From: a virus
Virus record (IMG/VR): IMGVR_UViG_3300023443_000080
Coordinates: 1-25,630 of that record
DNA length: 25,630 bases
Reading direction: 5' to 3' (one strand)
Made by a program: the position numbers and the translations under genes
The notes under the pieces: generated by a model
The model's input: the letters and a program-made list of their open reading frames with translations, nothing else
Database searches by the model: none
What the model was told of the DNA's origin: nothing
In this document: piece after piece, positions 1 through 8,200 of the stretch
Position numbering within the stretch: position 1 is the stretch's first letter
How the letters are laid out: each line of letters opens with the position of its first letter

Positions 1-480
1 AAATGTGGGGTGTCCTTTTTACATACTAAAGAGAATGTTATAAATCATATATGTAAAGAGGATATGAAGAAATATAACAAGATTGCAGAAGATATACTAA
101 AAAATCTTATACAGTGTGTAAAGTGCGGAATGGGAGAAACTAATACAGCAGATGAATTATTGTACCATCAAAAAAATTGTTTTCCTGGAGTTAACTGTGT
201 AAAGTGTGGTGTAAGTTATACGATAGATCATATATGTAAAGAAAGAGGATACACAGTGGAAAATCAACATAGAAAAATCAAAGGGTATAGAGAATTATCC
301 CAGACAGAAATAGATATGATTAATCATATACAGGGTTTAAGAGAAACTATAAGTGATGTATTGAAGATAATGGAAAATACCGCTTTACTGGATAAAAGGT
401 GGTTAGCAATAGGAAAAACCGATTTACAAAAAGGATTAATGGCTGTGACTAGATCAATATCTAAACCAGATTTCTTTTAA
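1..480 (+). CDS. Zinc-knuckle protein with C-terminal Acb2/Tad1-like hairpin domain (5' end missing)
   Basis: The reading frame is open from base 1 (it begins K-C-G), so the true start lies upstream; the GTG at 10 is only an internal codon. Seen: three Cys/His clusters in 159 visible residues: C2...H16-x-C18, C39-x2-C42...H56-x3-C60, and C66-x2-C69...H77-x-C79, which look like repeated C2HC zinc knuckles. After a basic linker, residues about 93-159 carry IKGYREL, a helix with TEIDMINHI, then RWLAIGKTDLQKGLM and a terminal RSISKPDFF. Known: this pattern (KGY near the start, I-x-K-T-x-L-x4-M-x3-R near the end, then Pro) is typical of the Acb2/Tad1 hairpin family, whose studied members are phage sponges for CBASS or Thoeris nucleotide signals. 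Inferred: a possible anti-defence protein with a zinc-binding N-terminal part. Many family members are untested, so function is uncertain. It ends 3 nt before the terminase gene. Confidence 0.75.
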   Translation, partial: KCGVSFLHTKENVINHICKEDMKKYNKIAEDILKNLIQCVKCGMGETNTADELLYHQKNCFPGVNCVKCGVSYTIDHICKERGYTVENQHRKIKGYRELSQTEIDMINHIQGLRETISDVLKIMENTALLDKRWLAIGKTDLQKGLMAVTRSISKPDFF

Positions 481-483
481 ATA

Positions 484-1743
484 ATGGTAGTTAGAAACCC
501 ATCCCCTAATTTAGATTTCTTTAAACAACAAAGATTTTCTTACTGGAATAGTAATAAACGTTTAAATATATGGGATGGACCCGTAAGGTCTGGGAAGACT
601 CATTTATCTGTAGCTAGATGGATTAAGTTTATAGGAAATGCCCCCCCAGGTGATTTGTTAATGACAGGTAAGACTAATGCTGCCTTATACAGAAATATAA
701 TTCGTCCTATGCAGACCTTTTTAGGTAGTGAAATGAATTATACCACTAGGCATGATAATAGAATAGTGGAACTATGGGATAGAGAGATATTTTGTTATGG
801 TGCTAATGATGAAAGAGCTGAAGCTAAGATTAGAGGAGGTACCTTTGCTGGTGGATATGGTGATGAATTAACTCTATGGCCTGAAAGCTATTGGACAATG
901 ATGTTATCCAGGTTCTCGGTTAGAGGAGCTAAGTTCTTTGGGACTACTAATCCAGATAATCCACAGCATTGGCTTAAGACTAAATTTATTAATCGTAGAA
1001 ACGAATTAGATTTAAATGTATTTAGTTGGCCTATTGATGCCAATCATCATTTACCTAAAGAATATATTAAGGCACTTAAATCCGAGTATGTAGGTATCTG
1101 GCACAGAAGATATATACTAGGTGAGTGGTGCGTTGCGGAGGGTGCTATTTATGATATGTTTAATGAGAAGATACATGTTGTTCCCAGGGATAAGCTACCT
1201 AAAGCTAGATATCATATTGTTTCCTATGACTATGGTACTAAGAATCCTGCATCATTTGGTTTGTATGGTGTTAATCCAAATACTATTCCTAAAATTTGGA
1301 GAATAAAAGGATATTGGTGGGATTCACATAAAGAAATGAGACAAAAAACGGATGAACAATATGCCAAAGCCATGAAAGAATTCTTAGGAGATATAAAGCC
1401 TTTACATATTATTGGTGATCCTAGTGCAGCATCATTTAAATTAGTATTAAAATCTTATCCATATAACTACAACGTTATTGATGCTGATAATGAAGTATTA
1501 GATGGTATTAGAACCCAAGCCAGAATGTTACAGACTGGACAATATGTTATTTCTGATGATCCCAGCAATGATCCCTGTATTTCAGAATATTATGGTTATG
1601 TATGGGATGACGATGCAGCAACTAAGAAAGGTGAGGACAAACCAGTCAAACAAGGGGATCATACTAAAGACGATGAAAGGTATGCATTACAAACTACCTT
1701 TGGACAAGACCAATTAGACTATTTCATGTTTAACAAAATGTAA
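484..1743 (+). CDS. terL: Terminase large subunit (packaging ATPase and nuclease)
   Basis: 419 aa, a normal length for PBSX-type large terminases. It pumps DNA into the prohead and cuts the concatemer while docked on the portal. Seen: N-terminal ATPase with Walker A GPVRSGKT at residues 32-39, Walker B-like GGYGDE with D127/E128, and a coupling-type motif TTNPDNP near 154-160. The C-terminal RNase H-like nuclease starts with VSYDYG (D249), followed by IIGDPSAAS near 312-320 and an acidic DDERYA near 395. The WHRRYILGEW segment before the nuclease is also typical of the family. ATG 484 follows the previous stop after 3 nt. There is no good Shine-Dalgarno, so translation may be coupled to the upstream gene. 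No small terminase gene is visible in the window; it probably lies upstream. Confidence 0.96.
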   Translation: MVVRNPSPNLDFFKQQRFSYWNSNKRLNIWDGPVRSGKTHLSVARWIKFIGNAPPGDLLMTGKTNAALYRNIIRPMQTFLGSEMNYTTRHDNRIVELWDREIFCYGANDERAEAKIRGGTFAGGYGDELTLWPESYWTMMLSRFSVRGAKFFGTTNPDNPQHWLKTKFINRRNELDLNVFSWPIDANHHLPKEYIKALKSEYVGIWHRRYILGEWCVAEGAIYDMFNEKIHVVPRDKLPKARYHIVSYDYGTKNPASFGLYGVNPNTIPKIWRIKGYWWDSHKEMRQKTDEQYAKAMKEFLGDIKPLHIIGDPSAASFKLVLKSYPYNYNVIDADNEVLDGIRTQARMLQTGQYVISDDPSNDPCISEYYGYVWDDDAATKKGEDKPVKQGDHTKDDERYALQTTFGQDQLDYFMFNKM

Positions 1744-1752
1744 GGGGTGAAA

Positions 1753-1986
1753 ATGAATGAATTAGAATTCAGAGGAAAAATAGAAGATCGTTTTATGGAT
1801 CTGCTTATATCAAAGAATAAGATATCCTTTAATAATGATGGATTTAAACTAATAATAAAAGATGATAAAATAAAAAATTTGTTAGATGAATCTGGTAAAA
1901 ATATCAATAATATATCTTTTAACTTAATAAAAAATTCTTCTTGTTTTGCTGATAGGGTGACAGTTGAATTGAAGGATATGAAATGA
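1753..1986 (+). CDS. Small hypothetical protein between terminase and portal
   Basis: 77 aa, highly charged (Lys, Asp, Glu) with many Asn and Ile; no recognised domain, signal peptide or membrane segment. ATG 1753 is preferred over the in-frame GTG at 1747, because the AAGGGGTGA stretch just after the terminase stop is a Shine-Dalgarno sequence correctly placed for 1753 and would itself contain the GTG. It begins only 9 nt after terL and its stop overlaps the next ATG (ATGA), so it belongs to the same transcript. Function unknown. Confidence 0.65.
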   Translation: MNELEFRGKIEDRFMDLLISKNKISFNNDGFKLIIKDDKIKNLLDESGKNINNISFNLIKNSSCFADRVTVELKDMK

Positions 1987-2153
1987 CTAAAAGTGAATAT
2001 AAAAAAAATTTCTTCTACCATTGTGAAAAAATGCAAATTAGTATTAGCAGAAATAATTCTGAGGTGATCACAGTTCTATTAGATGCTTTGTTCGATACCT
2101 ATTTACAGATAGAAGGATTAACTAAAAGAGTTAGTGATTTAGAAGGAAAATAA
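1983..2153 (+). CDS. Small hypothetical protein, 56 aa
   Basis: The ATG overlaps the preceding stop in an ATGA arrangement, which supports coupled translation. The product is MTKSEYKKNFFYHCEK at the N-terminus, with a helical second half ending LTKRVSDLEGK, where Leu/Val spacing suggests a short coiled coil. It is unrecognised. The tight packing with neighbours on both sides, with no gap left between terminase and portal, is the main reason to accept it as a gene. Confidence 0.55.
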   Translation: MTKSEYKKNFFYHCEKMQISISRNNSEVITVLLDALFDTYLQIEGLTKRVSDLEGK

Positions 2154-2156
2154 CAA

Positions 2157-2315
2157 ATGACTGAAGATGAATTAAAACTTTTTGATGAAATATCAAGAGA
2201 AGAATATATTGCATACGATAAGTTATACTATAGGATTATTGCAAGACTAAGGGGTAAAATACACCCTATAAAAATAAAAGGAACGATAACTAATGACCAA
2301 GAAACAGACAACTAG
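2157..2315 (+). CDS. Small hypothetical protein, 52 aa, overlapping the portal start
   Basis: Starts at ATG 2157, 3 nt after the previous stop, and runs 23 nt into the portal gene in another frame. The N-terminal half is acidic and helical (TEDELKLFDEISREEY), followed by a tyrosine/arginine-rich stretch (DKLYYRIIARLRGK). The portal lacks a strong Shine-Dalgarno, so translation of this ORF could deliver ribosomes to the portal start. No family recognised; function unknown. Confidence 0.5.
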   Translation: MTEDELKLFDEISREEYIAYDKLYYRIIARLRGKIHPIKIKGTITNDQETDN

Positions 2316-3957
2316 AACAGACAACAGTACGTCAGAACAATTCTCTAAATCAGTAAAACACCGTGACGGTTGGGCTAATATATATACCAGAGAAGGGATG
2401 GTGGATAGGGATAAACAAACTGGGTATTCTCATAGACGTGGGCCTATAATGAGAGAACAGGAGTTAAAGGATATATATCGTACTGATGGATTTGGTAAGA
2501 AGATAGTTAATCGAGTAACAAAGGACATGGTTAGGGAATGGTTTGACATTACTAATGATACTGATGGGGAAATAAATAAAGTATTATTAAATATAGGTGC
2601 TCCCACTGAAATATTGATAGCTTTAAGATGGGCTAAAATATATGGAGGTTCTTTAGTAGTTATGGGAATAAATGATGGTGCAACTGGAAATGATGCTTTG
2701 GAACAACCCGTAAATGAGAATAATATACAAAGTATTGATTTTCTAAAGACTTATAATAGATTTAGAGTAACCTGGGAAACTAACGATTTATTCAATGATC
2801 CTACACAAAGCAATTTTAATACTCCAGAGTTCTATACAATAAGTCCTTTAACTAGTGGTGCTCAAACACCTTTTAAAGTACATGCTTCTAGAGTTTTAAG
2901 ATTTGATGGTGAGCTAACAGATGATGAAACTAGAACAGATAATGAGGGGTGGGATGATTCTATATTTACAGGGATTAGAACACAGCTAATTAATGTTAAT
3001 AGTATGTTTCAATCGGTTAAATCTATTGTAGACGAGTACGTAATTACTATTATTAAAATAAAGAACTTACAGGCTATGATAGCAGCAGGTCAAGATGGGC
3101 TAATTAAAGATAGGCTTAATATACTTGATTTAGGTAGACAAACCATCAATTCAATGATGTTGGATGCGGAAGAAGAATATGAGCGACAATCAGCTTCAGT
3201 AGCGGGGCTTAGAGAGTTGGTGATTGAGTCTGAAACGGCCTTAGCTGCTGTTTCTGATTATCCTATGGTTATCCTTATGGGTGTTTCACCCAGCGGTATG
3301 GATGCAACGGGGGACGCTGATGTTAGATTATATTATGATAATGTAGTGGCAGATCAAAACGATAAGATGAGGAAACAATGTATCACTTTAGTTAGATATA
3401 TACAGCTATCTAAAGAAGGTCCTTTTAATGGTAAAGAATTACCTGACTGGAATATAGAATTTAATCTTCTATGGCAGCCCACAGATAAAGAACTTGCTGA
3501 AACAAGAAAAATAGTAGCTGAAACTGATGAAAAATATATTGATCTAGGGGTTGTTAATTCTCAAGAGGTTAGGGAATCTAGGTATGGCGGGGATGATTAT
3601 TCATTGGAAACTAAAACAGAATCTAAATTTGATAATGAATTGGCTATGTTGCCAGGGCCAGGTAATCCAAAAAATCCTACATTTAATGAAGAACCTACTG
3701 ATAAAAAACAAATTAATACAGATAGACATAATGTATTTGATTCATTTGGTATTACTTCAGAAGATAAAGAACATAGTCATCAGATATTTTTTTATGATAG
3801 AACAAAAGGTAATGGATTTACTGGACCTGGTGGTGAAAGTGATCATCAACATAGAATCGAGGGATTTAATGTGCAAATGAGGAATGATTTAGATGGTACT
3901 CAACATACCCATAGAATAAGTAATGAAATAATACAAAAGGTGAAAGATGCCAATTGA
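2293..3957 (+). CDS. Portal protein, DUF1073 (phage portal, Acb1-associated) family
   Basis: 554 aa. The portal dodecamer forms the DNA-entry vertex and contacts terminase and connector proteins. Seen: the N-terminal block GWANIYTREGMVDRDK, then ELKDIYRTDGFGKKIVNR and DMVREWFDI near 70-90, matches the DUF1073 portal pattern (trans-acting 'elyr...wlarkivd...dMtReW'). The middle contains the long stem/wing helices and a GVSPSGMDATGDADVRLYYD segment near 333-352, a typical portal motif. The last ~75 residues are unusual: three His-x-His motifs at about 494-496, 518-520 and 538-540 around a TGPGGESD turn. Some DUF1073 portals carry a fused Acb1 phosphoesterase, but this one lacks the paired H-x-T/S motifs. 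It overlaps the next gene by 11 nt. Confidence 0.92.
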   Translation: MTKKQTTRTDNSTSEQFSKSVKHRDGWANIYTREGMVDRDKQTGYSHRRGPIMREQELKDIYRTDGFGKKIVNRVTKDMVREWFDITNDTDGEINKVLLNIGAPTEILIALRWAKIYGGSLVVMGINDGATGNDALEQPVNENNIQSIDFLKTYNRFRVTWETNDLFNDPTQSNFNTPEFYTISPLTSGAQTPFKVHASRVLRFDGELTDDETRTDNEGWDDSIFTGIRTQLINVNSMFQSVKSIVDEYVITIIKIKNLQAMIAAGQDGLIKDRLNILDLGRQTINSMMLDAEEEYERQSASVAGLRELVIESETALAAVSDYPMVILMGVSPSGMDATGDADVRLYYDNVVADQNDKMRKQCITLVRYIQLSKEGPFNGKELPDWNIEFNLLWQPTDKELAETRKIVAETDEKYIDLGVVNSQEVRESRYGGDDYSLETKTESKFDNELAMLPGPGNPKNPTFNEEPTDKKQINTDRHNVFDSFGITSEDKEHSHQIFFYDRTKGNGFTGPGGESDHQHRIEGFNVQMRNDLDGTQHTHRISNEIIQKVKDAN

Positions 3958-4807
3958 AACCGCATTACCGGATTTAAACCGTAGAAGGGCTGCACTTCCC
4001 AATCCTAGGAGAAAATTACCTAAGAATTTACCTATATGGTTATTTCCATTACCTATAGAAACCATTTATCGTAATGCTTTATTAGAATTAATAGATGCAC
4101 AAAATAAGATAATACAAACTTCTTTAATACCTCATTTACCTTCTATAGCACTGCAAAGAAATGAAGAAGTACCAGAACAATTTAGAGCGGATGATTATTC
4201 TGATTCTGTAGAAGAATTAATAGCAATATTGATTTTGTTGTATGCTTCTATTCCTATAAATATAGAGGCCCTAGTAACTAAGATAGGGGCAGATGTAAGT
4301 ATATGGAATGAGGTGCAGTATCAGAAGTTAATAAAGTCTGCTCTTGGGGTTAATTTATTCCAAAGAGAGCCATTCTTAAATGCCGCATTAAATTCATTTA
4401 TTAAAGAGAATGTCACCCTTATTAACAAAATGACTACTGATCAGATAGATAGTATTGAGGGTATAATGCAAAGAGGATTTAGGACCGGATTATCTTCCAG
4501 TGAAATTGCAACACAAATAGAGAAACAAATAGGTGTTACTAAGAATAAAGCTAGATTTATTGCCAGAGATCAAGTAGGTAAACTTAATGGCCAACTCACT
4601 GGAATGCGACAAACTAATTTAGGTATTACTAAATACAAATGGCGTACGCAGTTAGATAATAGGGTGAGACCAAACCACAGAACAAAAGAAGGGGTTACTT
4701 TCTTTTGGGATAATGCCCCTGCTGATACAGGACATCCGGGGGAAGACTTTCAATGTAGATGCCACGCAGAACCAGATTTTTCAACAGTATTTGAGGAGCT
4801 ACAATAA
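3947..4807 (+). CDS. Minor head / head morphogenesis protein, phage Mu F (SPP1 gp7)-like
   Basis: 286 aa. MuF-like proteins sit inside the head near the portal and are packaged in few copies. Seen: a Pro-rich N-terminus with NLPIWLFPLP, a helical middle, then the C-terminal MuF region from about residue 195: FIARDQVGKLNGQLTGMRQ, YKWRTQLDNRVRPNHR, FFWDNAPADTGHPGEDFQCRCHAEP. The arginine, HR and CRCHAEP positions are characteristic of the family. It follows the portal with an 11-nt overlap, the usual order. No fused toxin or other effector domain is present at the C-terminus. Confidence 0.93.
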   Translation: MPIETALPDLNRRRAALPNPRRKLPKNLPIWLFPLPIETIYRNALLELIDAQNKIIQTSLIPHLPSIALQRNEEVPEQFRADDYSDSVEELIAILILLYASIPINIEALVTKIGADVSIWNEVQYQKLIKSALGVNLFQREPFLNAALNSFIKENVTLINKMTTDQIDSIEGIMQRGFRTGLSSSEIATQIEKQIGVTKNKARFIARDQVGKLNGQLTGMRQTNLGITKYKWRTQLDNRVRPNHRTKEGVTFFWDNAPADTGHPGEDFQCRCHAEPDFSTVFEELQ

Positions 4808-4974
4808 TGGGAAAAAATATTTTAGAGGATAAAATGTTAATCAATAATGCCATTACACAGGCTTCTAATGATAATTTTACCGGAAAAATGATAATTACCC
4901 TCAATATGAATCAGGGCGGGATAGGAAATATTTCAGTAAATATGGACAAAACGTTAAAAAAACAGCGTATTTAG
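4807..4974 (+). CDS. Small hypothetical protein, 55 aa
   Basis: TAATG overlap with the MuF stop (shared A at 4807) indicates reinitiation. The product is methionine- and asparagine-rich, starting MGKNILEDKM and ending KTLKKQRI; the central MIITLNMNQGGIGNISVNM could form a beta hairpin. No family recognised. It is the last gene before the terminator at 5073-5102. Confidence 0.5.
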   Translation: MGKNILEDKMLINNAITQASNDNFTGKMIITLNMNQGGIGNISVNMDKTLKKQRI

Positions 4975-5040
4975 AGCCAACAATAAAAAGTATTTGCTTT
5001 TTCTAGTGAATTAATTTAAGTTAATAAACAAATCATTTCG

Positions 5041-5242
5041 GTCACTCATCTTGACCTTTTCAATAAGGTTACAAAGGAGTCCATTCCCCGGACTCCTTTT
5101 TTATTGGATAAAAATGAGAACCAACAAAAAAATAATACTCTTTATAAAATATTTCTTTGAAGCATTTGATAGAGGTTTAAATCCGTTAGGAGTCACTCAT
5201 CTAGGGGTTCAAGTCACTCATTTAGGAGCTGATGTTACACAT
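5041..5242 (+). repeat. GTCACTCAT repeats upstream of the large fibre gene
   Basis: The 9-mer GTCACTCAT occurs exactly at 5041-5049, 5192-5200 and 5213-5221, with a degenerate copy GTTACACAT at 5234-5242. The last three copies are spaced 21 nt apart, in frame with a short ORF (7-residue VTHLG repeat). The first copy lies upstream of the terminator and is out of that frame (151 nt away), so a DNA-level role is possible. Function unknown. Confidence 0.5.
5073..5102 (+). terminator. Intrinsic transcription terminator
   Basis: A 10-bp perfect inverted repeat, AAAGGAGTCC (5073-5082) and GGACTCCTTT (5090-5099), encloses the 7-nt loop ATTCCCC and runs into a T tract through 5102. This is a textbook Rho-independent terminator on the + strand. 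It separates the packaging/portal genes from the fibre cassette, so the cassette may need read-through or its own promoter. Confidence 0.88.
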
Positions 5243-5251
5243 ACATCTTAA
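5114..5251 (+). CDS. Doubtful short ORF with VTHLG heptad-spaced repeat
   Basis: 45 aa from ATG 5114: a basic/aromatic first half (RTNKKIILFIKYFFEAF) followed by GVTHLGVQVTHLGADVTHTS, a 7-residue repeat. There is no convincing Shine-Dalgarno, and the ORF starts just downstream of the terminator. It is in the same frame as the 1011-aa fibre gene, separated by two stop codons (TAA at 5249 and 5261). It may be a real leader peptide, a degenerate 5' remnant of a longer fibre gene, or chance. Confidence 0.3.
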   Translation: MRTNKKIILFIKYFFEAFDRGLNPLGVTHLGVQVTHLGADVTHTS

Positions 5252-5263
5252 GGAAATGGGTAA

Positions 5264-8200
5264 ATGCTCACAGACAATTTTATAGTTAGAGGGAATTCAG
5301 GTACCGAAATTGACATAGGCAATATAACTATGTCTGCTGATGGGAATGATTTAAATATTCCTGGATCTATAGAAATTGAGAATGGATCAATAGCATTACC
5401 TTCTTTAAATTTCGCATCACACATAACCACTGGATTATCTGCAAGTGTGACAGGTCTTGAATTGTCCGTTAATGGGATCGAGGGGCTAGGAATAAGAACC
5501 TCTACAACCCCAGTAAATGGATTATTAATAGAGATGGCCAACACGGGAGATGGTGTAAATATTGTACCTGTTGGTCCTGATGGTTCTATTGACTTTGTGG
5601 TACGCGCAAAGGGCGGTAATTTAGTATTAAATAATCTTATTGGAGAGGTACATCTTGGTGTTGGGCCAGTGATGATAGTTAAAAATACTGGAACGGAAGT
5701 AATTATTTCAGGAGACATAACTGCTACTTCTTTTAATGGTGTGGCCCTTACCACAGCAGGGGTTTCAAGTAATTTTTTAGATGAAACAGGAAATTATTCC
5801 GTCCCAACAGATACAGGTGGTCAAGTAGATTCTGTTGTTAGTGGGACAAACATAACTATAGATGCCACAGATCCAGTTAACCCAATCGCCAATTTAGATG
5901 CGGCCATTACAGGCACATCTGTTAATGGTGTTACACTGGCAACAGGGGGGGCTGCAACTAACTTTTTAAATCAAACGGGTAATTATTCTACACCAGCGGG
6001 TACAGGTAATGTAACAACATCTTCAACCTTAACAGATAATTTTATTGTGATAGGTAATGGGACAGAGGATGTTGATGTTACTACTGCATCATTCAGTGGA
6101 GATAACCTTACAATTGTAGGATCGGCTACTATTGTAAATGGTTTTATAGCTACACCATCACTAAATTTCACATCCCATATAACTACAGGATTATCAGCAT
6201 CGACTAACCGTTTCGATCTTAGTGTTAATGGGGTTTTAGGTATTGGGATAGTAGCTTCTACAATTCCTGTAAATGGTCTTTTTGTAGAAATGTCTGATAC
6301 TGGTAATGGGGTGAATTTAGTTCCGCAGGGTACGGATGGTACTATTGATTTGATTGTAAGGGCTAAAGGTGCTAATGTTAGGATAAATCAAATTGCAGGT
6401 GATACTTTTATTGGTATTGGTGATCAAATACAAGTTGATAATGGCGGTAGTACTGGAATTGGTCGAGGTGTTGGCACCCCTAGTGTAGTCTTAGATGTGG
6501 CAACAGAAGCTTCTGATACAATACCTATTGCTAGGTTCTCCTCAACAGTTACAGACTCAGGTTCTACGAGGTTGTTTTGTGGTAATAATGATCCTAATAC
6601 TCATGTTACCGGATTCCCTGGAGATGTATATCATAGAGATTCAGGAGAGCTATCAGGTTCTTGGGAAAGCTTAGAAGCAACATCAGGTACAGAATGGTTT
6701 AGCAGGGGCCTTAATCCCCCAACTATAAGAATGATCAATAATATTGCACAGTTTGAAGATCTTGTGTCAACTGGTACTTTTACAGTGTTAGAAGATACCT
6801 TACTTATTATGAATACCAAGGTGGTTACTGCATCCAATATTTCCATTGTTTTTGGTTTTAAATTATCAGTTATTGGAAGATATAAAGGGGATGTAGGTTT
6901 TAATTATACAGGAGCTAGTACATTCATTAGCGGGGAAGGATCTTTTATAGCTACTCAAGAGTGTAATCTTGAAAGTGTTGGTACAGGACAATTATTTGAT
7001 ATAACTAACAAGGCTGCTATAGTTATTATGAAAGAAATAAAGTTAGATGGTTGGGATGATTTAGGTGAAATTGTTAATGCTGCATTGATAATAGATACTG
7101 TAGAAATGGATAATATTACTGTAGGTCTTACTTTAACTAATCCTAGAGAAGTTGTTGTTACTAAAATCTTTCAAGATGGTGTAGCAATGGTAGGATCTTT
7201 ATTTACTTTTACTACTATAGCTATAGGTGAGATTTATTCATTTAAAGACATTAGAAGTAATTTAACTTCTACAGGTTCAATTTTTGATTTTAGTCCTGAT
7301 ATACCGCCTACAACTCAAATAGCTGTAAGTGAATGTTTAGCTGATATAGGGAATATATTTAAACAAACCCAAATAGCTACAGATGCTTTCACTTTAGTTA
7401 GTGATAGTGCTGTTAGCAATACAATTACAGCGGCAGTAGATAATGGATCTGGGTTAGTTAGGTTTTCAAGTTCTGAAGATATATTTAATGGAGAACTTGT
7501 CACAACATCAGGGTTTACAACCAATACAGCTTATAATGGTACATTTAAAGCGTTCAATATCGTATTAGGAGTATCTTTTGATGTTAATGTACTAATAGGT
7601 ACTACAGAAACAGGTAATCTTTCTGCTAAGCGAGTCTTATTTTTCTCCGCTGGTAACTCCTTTTCCAATGGGGATACTGTAGAAGTAACAAACTCTCAAT
7701 TTTATAATGGTTTTTATAGAGTACTTGACTCCACTACTAATGAAGTTGAAGTAAATCATTCATTTGAGGGAACTGATATAGGTACAATGTCAAGAGATGT
7801 AGGTCTTGATGAACGAGATCCACGTATTAAAGCATTTAATAATTTTAGTGATAATGCCAATTCTTCTGTTACATTATTTGCTGAGAGAAATGGAAATGAT
7901 GTAGAGACTCCAGTGTCAAGTGGTGCCACTTTTTACTCAACTGTTCAAGTGAATGTTATAAACTCACAGAGCACACAAAGATTTAGAATGATAAGTTCTC
8001 AAATAAGTGCTTATATATACACTGGGATTGAAACCATAACCGTTCCTGTAGTGGCAACGTTTACAGTAATAAAGAATGGTGGTGATGGTGATTATCGAGC
8101 CGCTGTAACTAAGAATGATGTGGACCCCACCTCAGAAAATGACGGGTTTGTACCTATGGTAATAACTACCCAGAAAAGTAGCTGGACATATGAATCAATT

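Noticed and set aside
3730-3957. Acb1 anti-CBASS phosphoesterase fused to the portal
   Set aside because: The segment is only ~75 residues and lacks the paired H-x-T/S motifs of that fold; only His-x-His pairs are present.
4991-5030. Possible promoter before the terminator (TTGCTT with TTAATA-type boxes)
   Set aside because: No pair of boxes has acceptable spacing; the AT-rich background makes such hits common.
5051-5113. Extension of the short repeat ORF back to TTG 5051
   Set aside because: It would run through the terminator hairpin with a rare start and no Shine-Dalgarno.
5248-5754. A 168-aa minus-strand frame at the start of the large fibre gene
   Set aside because: Pro/Ser/Thr-rich shadow of the plus-strand Gly/Thr-rich repeats; no start context and no minus-strand neighbours.
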